Of a stretch of DNA of 64,000 bases, positions 36,082 to 44,941 are shown in pieces (positions within the stretch are counted from its first letter, which is position 1; each line of letters begins with the position of its first letter). The position numbers and the translations under genes were made by a program. This DNA comes from Verrucomicrobiales bacterium (GTDB lineage Bacteria > Verrucomicrobiota > Verrucomicrobiia > Verrucomicrobiales > DEV007). The notes under the pieces were generated by a model, which saw nothing but the letters and a program-made list of their open reading frames with translations, was not told the origin of the DNA and did not search any database. The stretch is taken from the NCBI GenBank assembly GCA_029213265.1, contig JARGNG010000011.1, positions 1 to 64,000 of the forward strand, written 5' to 3'.

Positions 36082-39000
36082 ATGAAAACATTCTGTTCCG
36101 TCCTGATTCTGTTTCTGGCTCTTTTCGGCGGATATTTCTGGCAACAGGAGAAAGCGCATCCACCCGTTTCCTCGGAAGCGAGCGGAAGTGATTCGACTGG
36201 TAAACCAGGGGAATTGGAATCGATTTCGATCGAGCCGGCAGTGGTTGCCAATTCGGAGGGCAAAAGCCCCGCCATCAAAACCGGGATTCGTCCTCTCGGT
36301 GAGATCCCCATCGTCGAGATGAGAGAACTGAATCCCGACGAACTGCACGAGAAAGCCGCGGAAATTGACGCCAAGCGTGGAAACGGAGTGTTCCGGTTTG
36401 CAGAACCGATTGACGTCGAAGTCACGACCGCAAATTCCGGTATCTGGGAAGAATTACCGGACGGCCAGTCAATCTGGAGAACGCGAATCGTGTCGGAGGG
36501 AGCCGAATCGCTCAATCTCGGGTTTCACGAATACACCATGCCTAAAGGAGGGCGACTTTCCATTTTCCCTTCGGACCGTGCAAATGAACGACCGATTCGG
36601 GATTTCACCCATCTGGACAATGAAGATCACGGGCAGCTATGGACGCCTATTTTTCACACGGATGATCTGGCGCTGGAGGTCATCCTTCCGGCGGGGCAGC
36701 GGGATCTTCTTGCCCTGACCCTGTCGAAGGTGAATCACGGCTTTCGAAATGCCAAGTCCCCAAAGATCGGTGGTGATACCTCTGGTTCGTGCAATATCGA
36801 TGTGGCTTGCACCAGCGATCCTACGGTAGGCCCCCTCGTCTCAATGTTCGCCAACCAGATTCGTGCCGTGGGAGCTTACACACTTAACGGCTTCGACACT
36901 TGCTCGGGCGCACTCCTCAACAATACGGCCAATGACGGCACTCCCTATTTTCTCACGGCGGAGCATTGCGGCATCAGCCCCTCCAACGCCCCGTCTATGG
37001 TTGTGTATTTCAATTTTGAGAACAGCACCTGTCGAACACCCGGTTCAGGAGCGAGTGGCGGAGTGGGCGATGGCGACCTCAGCCAATTCAGTTCGGGGAC
37101 GATTCACCGTGCAGAAGACGCAGCCTCTGACTTTTGCCTCGTCGAGCTGGATGATCCCATCCCCTCTTCTTACAATGTGTTTTTTGCCGGTTGGGACCGC
37201 AGCGGAGGCAATGGAATGGCAGTCGGAATTCACCATCCGGCCGTTGCGGAAAAGCGGATCAGTTTCGACCTCGACGATACCGTCAATGACGGTGCGACCC
37301 ACGTTCAGGTTCTGGACTGGGACCATGGAACAACCGAAGGAGGATCTTCGGGCTCTCCTCTCTTTGACTTCAACGGACGCATCATTGGTGACTTAACCGG
37401 AGGAGATGCGGCCTGTGGCAACGATCTCTACGACACCTATGGCCGGGTTTCGGTCTCCTGGGCCGGGGCGGGAACATCCTCCACCCGCCTGAGCGACTGG
37501 CTTGACCCGATCGGTGCAGGCTCGATCGCAATCGATGGTATCAATCAGGACGATACCCTCTCGATCAATGACGTGGAAATCACAGAGGGTGACACCGGGA
37601 CATCGATTCTTACTTTCACAGTCACCCTTGCCCGGACTGCCAATGATACGGTCACCGTCCAATACCAAACCTTCAACAACATCGCGGCTGCAGGGAGTGA
37701 TTTTCAAACCACCAATGGCACTCTGATTTTCAATCCGGGAGACTCGGAGGAAACCGTAGCTGTGACCATCAATGGTGATTCAACCCCGGAAGATGACGAA
37801 ACCTTCGAGGTCCGCCTGAGCAATCCGACCAATGCCATTGTCGGCGATGGTACCGGAGTCGGGACGATCCTGAATGATGATTTTATTTCCCCGGTAATCA
37901 CCAGCCCATTCAGTAGCTCCGGATTCGAAGGAGATCCCTTCAGTTATACCATTACCGCGACCAACACCCCCACGAGTTACTCGATTCAGAATGAACCACC
38001 TGGAATGACTGTAAACGCAGCAAGTGGCAAAATCGCCTGGACACCGCAATCCACCGGCCAATTCACCGTTACCATTGTAGCGACCAATCCCTCCGGAAGT
38101 GGAAATCAAAACCTGACCATTAATGTGTCCGGCAGCCCTCTGAGAGAGGCTCTCGACAGTACCTTGAATTTCACCGGAGAGACTCTGAAATGGCTTTTTC
38201 AGACGGAGGTCACCCACGACGGCGTTGACGCTGCAAAGAATGTTCTTCTGGCGCATAACGAATCAGCATTCTTCGAAGCGGAGATACCGGTTTCTCCGGC
38301 AGGCGGGACGGCCTCATTCTGGTGGAAAGTTTCATCGGAACCAAGTTGGGATTTCCTCCGGTTCCTCCACAATGGATCTCTTGTTGCCGAAATTTCAGGG
38401 GAGCAGGACTGGGCTCAGATTTCGTTTCCGTTGCCTGCCAACGGCACGTCCACACTTCGATGGGAGTATTCGAAGGATGGATCGGTTTCGGAAGGAGACG
38501 ACGCCGGCTTCATCGACGAGCTCGAAATCATACTGAACGAACAGCTTCCGGCTCCGACCGGCCTCGACCTTACCAGCGGAAGCGACACGGGAGATTCCCA
38601 GAATGACGATCTCACCAACGACACAACCCCGACCATTACCGGAAGTGCGGATCCCGGTTCAACGGTGAACCTGAGCACACCCGGCGGGGTGGTAGGAGCA
38701 GGGATCGCAGACCCGGGTGGAAACTGGTCGATCACCACATTAATACTTCCCGAAGGGTCTCAGAGCCTCACCGCGACCGCATCGGAGAGCGGATCTAATG
38801 AATCCGTGCCGAGCGCCCCCATTTTCGTCACGATTGATTCAACTGCTCCGACCGTCACCATCGAGCAGGCAGCCGGACAGGCTGATCCAGCCACATCCGG
38901 GCCGTTTCTTTTCACCGCCACCTTCAGTGAAGCCGTCTCCAGTTTCGCGGCCGGAGACCTTTCCATAACCGGCTCCGCAGCGGGCACCGCGTCTATTTCG

Positions 39001-39960
39001 GGCGGCCCGACTATCTACTCGGTTTCCATTACTGACTCCGGAACCGAAGGTCTTGTCTCGGCTTCCGTGCCGGGCTTGGTCGTATCCGATTCTGCCGGCA
39101 ATTCCAATGAGGCATCCTCTTCCTTCGACAACCGGGTCGCCCTCGACTTGCACGGGAGCACGCCTGGCACGCCAACCCCGGTGGCAATCAACTCCGGAGT
39201 TGGTTCCCTGTCCGCGTTTCTCCACACGGGAGACATCGACACCTTTTCCTTTACCCTCGCAGAGGCCCGCATCATTACGGTTTCTACGACAGGATCTGCG
39301 AACACTCGGGGGATCCTCCGTGATTCCATCGACGCGATTCGCAACAATCCGGATCTTGAGGATGATTCCGGTATCGATCAGAATTTCCTCTCCACCGTAG
39401 CCCTCACCGCAGGGACTTACACGGTGGCGGTATCCAACAATTCAGGAGAAGCGGACTACACCTTCCACATCGACGCTCTCGAAACTCCGAGTGTTCAACC
39501 CGACATCTCTCTCGGAGGAACTCTTGGCGACGATATCTACGACACCCAGGTCGGACAAACACTGGTCCTCACTTCACGAAGAGCCAGGGCGCAGAACACC
39601 GTTGTGTTTATTGAGAACGACGGAGAAATCCCTGATTCCTTTTCTGTTTCCGCCAGTCCCGGAAACTCGCTTTTCAAGGTGGCCTACTCCCATCCAATCG
39701 AAGGGAATATCACGGCAACCCTTCTCACCGGGACTCATACCACACCGGTTACCAATCCGGGTGAATCTGCTGATGCCATCTTTGTTCAAATCAATCCGAA
39801 TCGGCAAAAGCTCCGGAAAAAGAAAATCATTCGCCGAAATGGCCGGAGGATTAAAAGGACTGTCTTTCTCCGCAGAAGCTTTGCTCTCCAGTTCAGTGCG
39901 TCTTCCATGGAACTCGACACTCAACGCGACATCGGACTGATCCGAATCAAGACGAAGTAG
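36082..39960 (+). CDS. Secreted multidomain lysyl-endopeptidase-like protease (S1) with Calx-beta, Ig-like and PPC-like domains
   Basis: The 1292-residue protein has a signal peptide (MKTFCSVLILFLALFGGYF). The protease domain spans about 235-490, with catalytic His in TAEHCG, Asp in DFCLVEL and Ser in EGGSSGSPLF, and Cys pairs as in lysyl endopeptidases. A Calx-beta domain follows at about 495-600 (DVEITEGDTGTSILTF, SDFQTTNGTLIF), then a cadherin/Ig-like domain to about 690, and a MAM-like segment (TASFWWKVSSEPSWDFL). Two Ig-like modules (TITGSADPGSTV, SFAAGDLSITGS) and a PPC-like module (GDIDTFSFTL) come next. The C-terminus carries a basic stretch (RQKLRKKKIIRRNGRRIKR) before a final beta module. 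It probably acts outside the cell on proteins, tethered by its many adhesion domains. Confidence 0.87.
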   Translation: MKTFCSVLILFLALFGGYFWQQEKAHPPVSSEASGSDSTGKPGELESISIEPAVVANSEGKSPAIKTGIRPLGEIPIVEMRELNPDELHEKAAEIDAKRGNGVFRFAEPIDVEVTTANSGIWEELPDGQSIWRTRIVSEGAESLNLGFHEYTMPKGGRLSIFPSDRANERPIRDFTHLDNEDHGQLWTPIFHTDDLALEVILPAGQRDLLALTLSKVNHGFRNAKSPKIGGDTSGSCNIDVACTSDPTVGPLVSMFANQIRAVGAYTLNGFDTCSGALLNNTANDGTPYFLTAEHCGISPSNAPSMVVYFNFENSTCRTPGSGASGGVGDGDLSQFSSGTIHRAEDAASDFCLVELDDPIPSSYNVFFAGWDRSGGNGMAVGIHHPAVAEKRISFDLDDTVNDGATHVQVLDWDHGTTEGGSSGSPLFDFNGRIIGDLTGGDAACGNDLYDTYGRVSVSWAGAGTSSTRLSDWLDPIGAGSIAIDGINQDDTLSINDVEITEGDTGTSILTFTVTLARTANDTVTVQYQTFNNIAAAGSDFQTTNGTLIFNPGDSEETVAVTINGDSTPEDDETFEVRLSNPTNAIVGDGTGVGTILNDDFISPVITSPFSSSGFEGDPFSYTITATNTPTSYSIQNEPPGMTVNAASGKIAWTPQSTGQFTVTIVATNPSGSGNQNLTINVSGSPLREALDSTLNFTGETLKWLFQTEVTHDGVDAAKNVLLAHNESAFFEAEIPVSPAGGTASFWWKVSSEPSWDFLRFLHNGSLVAEISGEQDWAQISFPLPANGTSTLRWEYSKDGSVSEGDDAGFIDELEIILNEQLPAPTGLDLTSGSDTGDSQNDDLTNDTTPTITGSADPGSTVNLSTPGGVVGAGIADPGGNWSITTLILPEGSQSLTATASESGSNESVPSAPIFVTIDSTAPTVTIEQAAGQADPATSGPFLFTATFSEAVSSFAAGDLSITGSAAGTASISGGPTIYSVSITDSGTEGLVSASVPGLVVSDSAGNSNEASSSFDNRVALDLHGSTPGTPTPVAINSGVGSLSAFLHTGDIDTFSFTLAEARIITVSTTGSANTRGILRDSIDAIRNNPDLEDDSGIDQNFLSTVALTAGTYTVAVSNNSGEADYTFHIDALETPSVQPDISLGGTLGDDIYDTQVGQTLVLTSRRARAQNTVVFIENDGEIPDSFSVSASPGNSLFKVAYSHPIEGNITATLLTGTHTTPVTNPGESADAIFVQINPNRQKLRKKKIIRRNGRRIKRTVFLRRSFALQFSASSMELDTQRDIGLIRIKTK

Positions 39961-39987
39961 CAACTCCTGAGCGCCGGCTCCCGGGGC

Positions 39988-41172
39988 TCACAAGTTCACC
40001 TCAATCGCCCCACTCGCCGCTCTTGCCTTTTCACGGGCTTCGTCAATCGAAGCCCCTCTAGCAATGGCAACGCCCATGCGGCGCTTACCGGAGACCTGCG
40101 GCTTTCCGAAAAGTCGAATCTGGGTGTCGGGTGCGGTCAGGGCCTTTTCCAGATTGTGGTAACCGACCGACTGCGAATCCCCCTCCACGAGCAGAACGGC
40201 GGACGCGGACGGCCCGTGCTGCTGGATATTGGGGATCGGCAGTCCAAGAATAGCCCGGGCATGAAGGGCGAATTGCGAGAGGTCCTGAGAGATCATCGTG
40301 ACCATCCCCGTATCGTGGGGGCGCGGCGACACCTCGGAGAAGATGACATTGTCCCCTTTTACGAAAAGCTCGACGCCGAAGATTCCTCTCCCGCCAAGGC
40401 TGTCCGTGATGGCTTTAGCATATTCCTGTGCTTCCTTCCGGGCCGCTTCGCTCATCACTTGAGGTTGCCAGCTTTCCCGATAGTCCCCGTCGACCTGGAT
40501 GTGGCCGATCGGTTCACAAAAGGAGGTTCCGCCGACGTGGCGAATCGTCAGTTGGGTAATCTCGTAGTCAAAATCAACAAACCCTTCCACGATGACTTTT
40601 CCCTTTCCGGCGCGACCGCCTTCCTGGGCATATTGCCAGGCTGCCTCGACTTCGCCTTCTTCGCGAACCGTCGTTTGCCCTTTTCCGGAAGAACTCATGA
40701 TCGGCTTGATCACAAAAGGAAGGCCGATCTCGGCGACCGCCTCTCGATATTCCTCTTCCGTTTCCGCAAAGCGGTAGGGAGAAGTTTCCAATCCAAGCTC
40801 CTCGGCAGCAAGCCGACGAATTCCCTCACGGTTCATCGTCAGCTGGGTGGCACGGGCGGTGGGGATCACCGTAGTGGTTCCTGCCTGTTCCACTTCCGCA
40901 AGCACATCGGTCGCGATGGCTTCGACCTCGGGAACGACGAGGTGGGGTTTTTCCTCTTCAATGACCTGGCGCAAAGCATCCGCATCGAGCATCGAAACCA
41001 CGTGGGAGCGGTCCGCGACCTGCATCGCCGGAGCATTCTCGTAGGCATCCACTGCGATCACCTCTGCGCCGTAGCGCTGGAGTTCAATGACAACCTCTTT
41101 TCCCAGTTCGCCGGACCCGCAGAGCATGACGCGGGTGGCTTCTGGAGTAAACGGAGTTCCGATTTTGGCCAT
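39988..41172 (-). CDS. purT: Formate-dependent phosphoribosylglycinamide formyltransferase (PurT)
   Basis: At 394 residues it has the size of E. coli PurT (392). This ATP-grasp enzyme formylates GAR from formate and ATP in purine synthesis. Motifs: [13 protein letters not shown] at the N-terminus, the ATP loop [14 protein letters not shown], the late [31 protein letters not shown] with metal ligands, and the C-terminal [13 protein letters not shown]. No other pur gene is nearby. It runs against the ABC-2 permease gene, separated by 135 bases, and its end is 28 bases from the end of the giant protease gene, where a short inverted repeat (TGAGC/GCTCA) might stop both transcripts. Confidence 0.93.
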   Translation of the reverse strand: MAKIGTPFTPEATRVMLCGSGELGKEVVIELQRYGAEVIAVDAYENAPAMQVADRSHVVSMLDADALRQVIEEEKPHLVVPEVEAIATDVLAEVEQAGTTTVIPTARATQLTMNREGIRRLAAEELGLETSPYRFAETEEEYREAVAEIGLPFVIKPIMSSSGKGQTTVREEGEVEAAWQYAQEGGRAGKGKVIVEGFVDFDYEITQLTIRHVGGTSFCEPIGHIQVDGDYRESWQPQVMSEAARKEAQEYAKAITDSLGGRGIFGVELFVKGDNVIFSEVSPRPHDTGMVTMISQDLSQFALHARAILGLPIPNIQQHGPSASAVLLVEGDSQSVGYHNLEKALTAPDTQIRLFGKPQVSGKRRMGVAIARGASIDEAREKARAASGAIEVNL

Positions 41173-41307
41173 GCTGGCACGGTAGAGAGGGAATCGATTT
41201 CCGGAAATGAATTTTTCGCTGAATTTTGCGATCGCGATGAAGTTTTCCCCTCGCTTTTGAGTTCTGAACTTCCTACCTTCCCGAACGCTTCAGGCGCTGG
41301 AATTTCT

Positions 41308-43050
41308 ATGTCAACTTTCGAACAATGGCTCCTTCTTCTCCGGGTGCATCTGAAGATGCTACGAGTCAGGACGATGGTCGCCGCGAAAAGATCGAGACTG
41401 ATGACGGCTACCATCGTCAGCTTCCTCGCTGCCTACACCATTGCCGCCTACTGGCTCTTCAACGAAGGCCTCGGCTACGTTTCCAAGCTGCCCGCAGCAG
41501 GTTCGCTCCTGAGTGACCGCTTGATCTACGTGATGTTTTTCTGCTTCCTCATGATGCTGATTTTCTCAGTCGCCGTGACCAGCTACATCGCGCTTTATCG
41601 AAACCGGGATACCCGGTGGCTTCTGACCCTGCCGGTTTCGCACCGGGCCATCTTTCTCTGGAAATGTTTCGAGTCGGCCATGTTCTCGAGTTGGGGGCTC
41701 ATTTTCATTCTGACCCCGCTCCTCGCCGCGTTTGCCCAGATCCGGGAGGTTTCGCCCGGATTTTTCCTGAAAGTCATTGCGGTCCTGATTCCCTTCCTGC
41801 TCCTTGCAAGTGCGATCGGATCTATTCTTCTCGTAACTGCAGTTCGATTTCTGACACGACGACAATTCGCCTGGGCCATGGCCGTCGTCGGGCTGCTCCT
41901 CGTCAGCTCTGCGGTTCAGACCGCGCTGCAAGACCGCCAAGTGACCGAACAGACCGGAATCAGTGCTGCGATGACGTTTCAGAAGGTTCTCCACCATACC
42001 AACGCTTCGGTCAATCGTGCCCTGCCGAGCACTTGGCTTGCGGGGTCGATCATCAACTGGACGAGGCCCTATCACCACACAGGGAACTGGCTCTACCCGA
42101 TCCTTCTCTACAGCAATCTGTTCATGGCTCTCCTCCTCGTGACGGTTTCGGGAAAACGGTGGTTTTACGATTCGTGGAACCGCTCTTTGCAGCAATCCGC
42201 CTCTTCGGCGATCCGCAGGGGAAGCCGGTCGACCGCTTCGAAGGAACAGATTCGCAGGGATTTGCCCCGGCCCTCCTTCCTCAGCCGGGTCGCCGGGCGC
42301 CCGATTGCCGCGATCACGAGGAAGGACTTTCTGACCTTCATTCGCGAGCCGGCTCAATGGGTTCAATTCTCGCTCGTGTTCGGACTGCTCGCGATCTATG
42401 CCAGCGGACTGCGGCAGATGAATGGCGATTTAGGCCAACCGAGGGATCTGTATCTCGTCGCGTTCCTGAATCTCTCGGTTTGCGCACTGGCCCTTTCCAC
42501 TCTCACGACCCGTTTCGTGTTTCCCCAATTCAGTCTCGAAGGCCGTCGACTGTGGATCCTGGCCATGTCTCCGCTAAAACTGCCCTCCCTTGTTTTACAA
42601 AAATTTCTGAGCAGCACGCTCTGCAGCGGTTTCGTGATCGTCGTAATTCTATTGATCAGCGGCTACAATTTACAGTTGGGATGGAGGGACACGCTCTTCT
42701 TTGCCAGCGCGATCGGACTGCTGACTCTCGGGCTCAACGCACTGGCGGTGGGCTACGGAGTTATCTTCCCCAATCTCGAAGAATCGAATGCCGCAAAAAT
42801 CGTCAGCGGCTTCGGCGGCACCCTCTGTCTGGTAAGCAGCTTCATCTATATTTTAATATTTCTGCTGCTTCTCGCCTATTCCAGGTGGGAAATTTTTAAA
42901 GAAGGGGCTGTCGATCCTCAGTGGATCCGGGAGCCCCGAAGTCAACTGGCTATTGGTCTTTTGCTCCTTCTCACATTTACGGTGACCTTCGTCCCATTAT
43001 TTTTTTCACGAAAAAAGCTAAAAAGACTGGAAATTCTAAGCAATTTATAA
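41308..43050 (+). CDS. ABC-2-type exporter permease without its own ATPase nearby
   Basis: From the ATG at 41308 (MSTFEQWLLLLRVHL) the protein has 580 residues and about twelve hydrophobic helices in two clusters. The first is about 35-305, the second about 360-575; between them is a soluble basic loop with KEQIRRDLPRPS. The pattern of soluble elbow helix, RWLLTLPVSHRAIF and MSPLKLPSLVLQKFL follows ABC export permeases of the YhaP/ABC-2 class. No ATP-binding gene is within reach, so a partner elsewhere is required. The open frame extends upstream to 40156 only through the antisense of purT and is not coding there. Just after its stop is a hairpin (43058-43083). Confidence 0.8.
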   Translation: MSTFEQWLLLLRVHLKMLRVRTMVAAKRSRLMTATIVSFLAAYTIAAYWLFNEGLGYVSKLPAAGSLLSDRLIYVMFFCFLMMLIFSVAVTSYIALYRNRDTRWLLTLPVSHRAIFLWKCFESAMFSSWGLIFILTPLLAAFAQIREVSPGFFLKVIAVLIPFLLLASAIGSILLVTAVRFLTRRQFAWAMAVVGLLLVSSAVQTALQDRQVTEQTGISAAMTFQKVLHHTNASVNRALPSTWLAGSIINWTRPYHHTGNWLYPILLYSNLFMALLLVTVSGKRWFYDSWNRSLQQSASSAIRRGSRSTASKEQIRRDLPRPSFLSRVAGRPIAAITRKDFLTFIREPAQWVQFSLVFGLLAIYASGLRQMNGDLGQPRDLYLVAFLNLSVCALALSTLTTRFVFPQFSLEGRRLWILAMSPLKLPSLVLQKFLSSTLCSGFVIVVILLISGYNLQLGWRDTLFFASAIGLLTLGLNALAVGYGVIFPNLEESNAAKIVSGFGGTLCLVSSFIYILIFLLLLAYSRWEIFKEGAVDPQWIREPRSQLAIGLLLLLTFTVTFVPLFFSRKKLKRLEILSNL

Positions 43051-43057
43051 TATTAAT

Positions 43058-43083
43058 GGTTGTTAACTAATTTTCTAGCAACC
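43058..43083 (+). terminator. AT-rich hairpin after the permease gene
   Basis: Arms GGTTGTTA and TAGCAACC (one G-T pair) with a 10-base loop end 15 bases before the next gene's ATG. It has no T-run after it, so it may be a weak terminator, a processing site, or a block on the next ribosome-binding site. Confidence 0.35.
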
Positions 43084-43097
43084 ACCACTGCTTAACC

Positions 43098-43748
43098 ATG
43101 TCTGCTGTAGCTGAGATCCAACCCATGTTTTTTGATGAGGAGGGCGGAAACGACCTCGAGATCCAATTTGATCCTCATCATTTCGAGCCAGTGACCCCCT
43201 ACTCTGCTGATCTCAATGATGAGTATCAGCAGGCACAGGATCAGCTCGAAAAGCTCCGACACCAGGAAGAGCAAATCCGGCGGCAGGCCGAAGAACTGGA
43301 GGAACTCACCCGGAAGGAGCAGGAATTCAAGCAGGGCCGTGCCGATGTCACCGAGCAGTTGCACAAATATCTTTCCATTCTCGATCATGAGGCCACCGAG
43401 GCTCAGCGTCTCGCCGAAGACTGCGGAACCGCCCACGAAAAGCTGGAAGGTCACCTCGTCAACATTCAGTCGCTCACTCCGGAATCCTGGAGCCGTGCGG
43501 ACCGAAAAGCGGAGTTGGCCCGTGCCTTGAGTTACATTGAGGCCGCCGAAGATGAGATCGATTCAGAGATGCCGTTGATCAACGGCTTTGGGAAGAAGGG
43601 GATCTTTCAAAGCAAGTCTTCCGGTTCCCGTCTTCCCGGAAATGTCATGCAGGGAGATTTTCTCTACTGGGTAAAGAGCGGGTTCGCCTTCTCTCTCCCC
43701 ATCGTAGGATTTGCTGTTCTCGCGGCAGTCTTCTTCCTTATTTTCTAA
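43098..43748 (+). CDS. Coiled-coil protein with C-terminal membrane anchor
   Basis: The 216-residue protein has a long Gln/Glu/Lys coiled coil (about 38-155, QLEKLRHQEEQIRRQAEELEEL in part) and one C-terminal transmembrane helix (about 195-215, SLPIVGFAVLAAVFFLIF). It has no signal peptide, so the coiled coil faces the cytoplasm. No enzyme motif is seen. It is followed at 85 bases by another short tail-anchored protein, and the two probably form a unit. A role in cell shape, secretion or membrane organisation is possible but not indicated by a family. Confidence 0.72.
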   Translation: MSAVAEIQPMFFDEEGGNDLEIQFDPHHFEPVTPYSADLNDEYQQAQDQLEKLRHQEEQIRRQAEELEELTRKEQEFKQGRADVTEQLHKYLSILDHEATEAQRLAEDCGTAHEKLEGHLVNIQSLTPESWSRADRKAELARALSYIEAAEDEIDSEMPLINGFGKKGIFQSKSSGSRLPGNVMQGDFLYWVKSGFAFSLPIVGFAVLAAVFFLIF

Positions 43749-43833
43749 TCAGCGCGCCTTGTCAAAAGTGCCCTGTAAACCTTTGTCCCCCGCTCTGACT
43801 GCTCGGTAACCACCACACCCTACCCCTACTGAG

Positions 43834-44232
43834 ATGAGTTTGTTTTCCTCCCGTCCCGTGAATCGCCGTCGTCGCGTTAAGAGAAAAACGGAAAGCTCCT
43901 GGATCGATGATTCAGGAGACTCCGGGAAATCCGCGCGTAAAAAGAAGCCCTCGACTCCCCGCGAACAGGCTCATCAACTGCACGCCCAGATTGGTGCCAT
44001 CGAGTCCTTTCTCGACAAGCATCACCAAGCCGAAGTGCAGCGGATGAAGATGAAGAGCGAAAACATTCTCCCTCCTCCCGACCGTTCCGTGCATTTGAAT
44101 GCGAAGCGCTCGATGAGCCTTGCGGAAAAGCGACGTTACCTTTCCGCGAGAAACCGGAACAGTTTCCGCTTTCTCGTTCTCTTCTGCTCCGCGATTGCTC
44201 TCGGCTGGTGGATCATTTTTGCCGGGATCTAA
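43834..44232 (+). CDS. Small basic protein with C-terminal membrane anchor
   Basis: The 132-residue protein is strongly basic at the start (VNRRRRVKRKTES, SARKKKPSTPRE), carries a helical middle (HQLHAQIGAIESFLDKHHQAEVQRMKM), and ends in a hydrophobic helix (FLVLFCSAIALGWWIIFAGI). It therefore resembles a tail-anchored protein with a positive cytoplasmic part that could touch nucleic acid or membranes. Its 3' end overlaps the convergent Lgt-like gene by 20 bases. No family is recognised; it seems to pair with the preceding coiled-coil gene. Confidence 0.7.
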   Translation: MSLFSSRPVNRRRRVKRKTESSWIDDSGDSGKSARKKKPSTPREQAHQLHAQIGAIESFLDKHHQAEVQRMKMKSENILPPPDRSVHLNAKRSMSLAEKRRYLSARNRNSFRFLVLFCSAIALGWWIIFAGI

Positions 44233-44941
44233 CCTGCGATCGATGGCGCGTCCATCCCCGCATACATCCCAGAATGATGAGGGCCAGCGCCCCGATTTGA
44301 TACCCGCTGATATCGGCGAACCATTTTGGTGTGTCCCGGTGAAATTCGTGCCAGAAGCGAAACGCTCCGTAGGCAACGAGATACACGTGGAAGAGCTGCC
44401 CCTGTCCCGCCTTTCGCAAAACGATGGGTAGAATCGCGATCACAAAAAGGACATTGAACCCCAGTTCCAGCGGAACGGCGGGCCAGCGCCCCGTGCCCTG
44501 ATCGTCCGCGAGAGTCCACCATGTTTGCGATTCGCAAACCTTTCCCGGGCAGCACCCATAACTCAGGCATCCGAGCCGTCCGATCGCAATGCTCAGTGGC
44601 ACGCCGACGGCAAACCAGTCCCCCGTCGCCTGGCGGTGCCCGATCCAGTGCTTGACGAGTTCGACGCCGGCATAGCCCCCGAGAAGTGCGCCGACAATCG
44701 ATTTCCCCACGATCCATTGCAGCAGCCATCGGTCCTGACCGATCACGATCCAGCCTTCTGCAAAGAGGAACATCAGCTTGGCACCCAGGAACGCTCCGCA
44801 GATCGCGCCCACAAAAATCGAAAACGAACCTGGTGTCTCCTTCCATTTCCGGGACCAAAGCCATCCTCCGATGAGAAGACCGCCCAGTGTGATCCAGCCG
44901 TAGAGGCCCGGACGACTTCCCAATTCGGCCCAGTCGCTCAT
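44213..44941 (-). CDS. Lgt-like membrane protein (prolipoprotein diacylglyceryl transferase family), divergent
   Basis: From the ATG at 44941 (MSDWAELGSRPG), which overlaps the radical SAM gene's stop by 4 bases, the protein has 242 residues and about seven helices. The Lgt signature region is present but altered: IGRLGCLSYGCCPGKVC replaces the usual RIGNFINGELWGR block. Thus the catalytic-type Asn/Glu of the standard enzyme are lacking and Cys pairs appear. A second family motif, PLELGFNVLFVI and GQGQLFHVYLVAYGAFRFWHEFHRD, is kept. Such GCC-type Lgt relatives occur in several phyla; their substrate is not known. Translational coupling to the Tes-like enzyme suggests it transfers a lipid group in the same pathway, not ordinary lipoprotein maturation. 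Confidence 0.82.
   Translation of the reverse strand: MSDWAELGSRPGLYGWITLGGLLIGGWLWSRKWKETPGSFSIFVGAICGAFLGAKLMFLFAEGWIVIGQDRWLLQWIVGKSIVGALLGGYAGVELVKHWIGHRQATGDWFAVGVPLSIAIGRLGCLSYGCCPGKVCESQTWWTLADDQGTGRWPAVPLELGFNVLFVIAILPIVLRKAGQGQLFHVYLVAYGAFRFWHEFHRDTPKWFADISGYQIGALALIILGCMRGWTRHRSQVRSRQK

Noticed and set aside
40156..41307. N-terminal extension of the ABC-2 permease frame
   Set aside because: It is antisense to purT and lacks membrane helices; the ATG at 41308 starts the hydrophobic domain.
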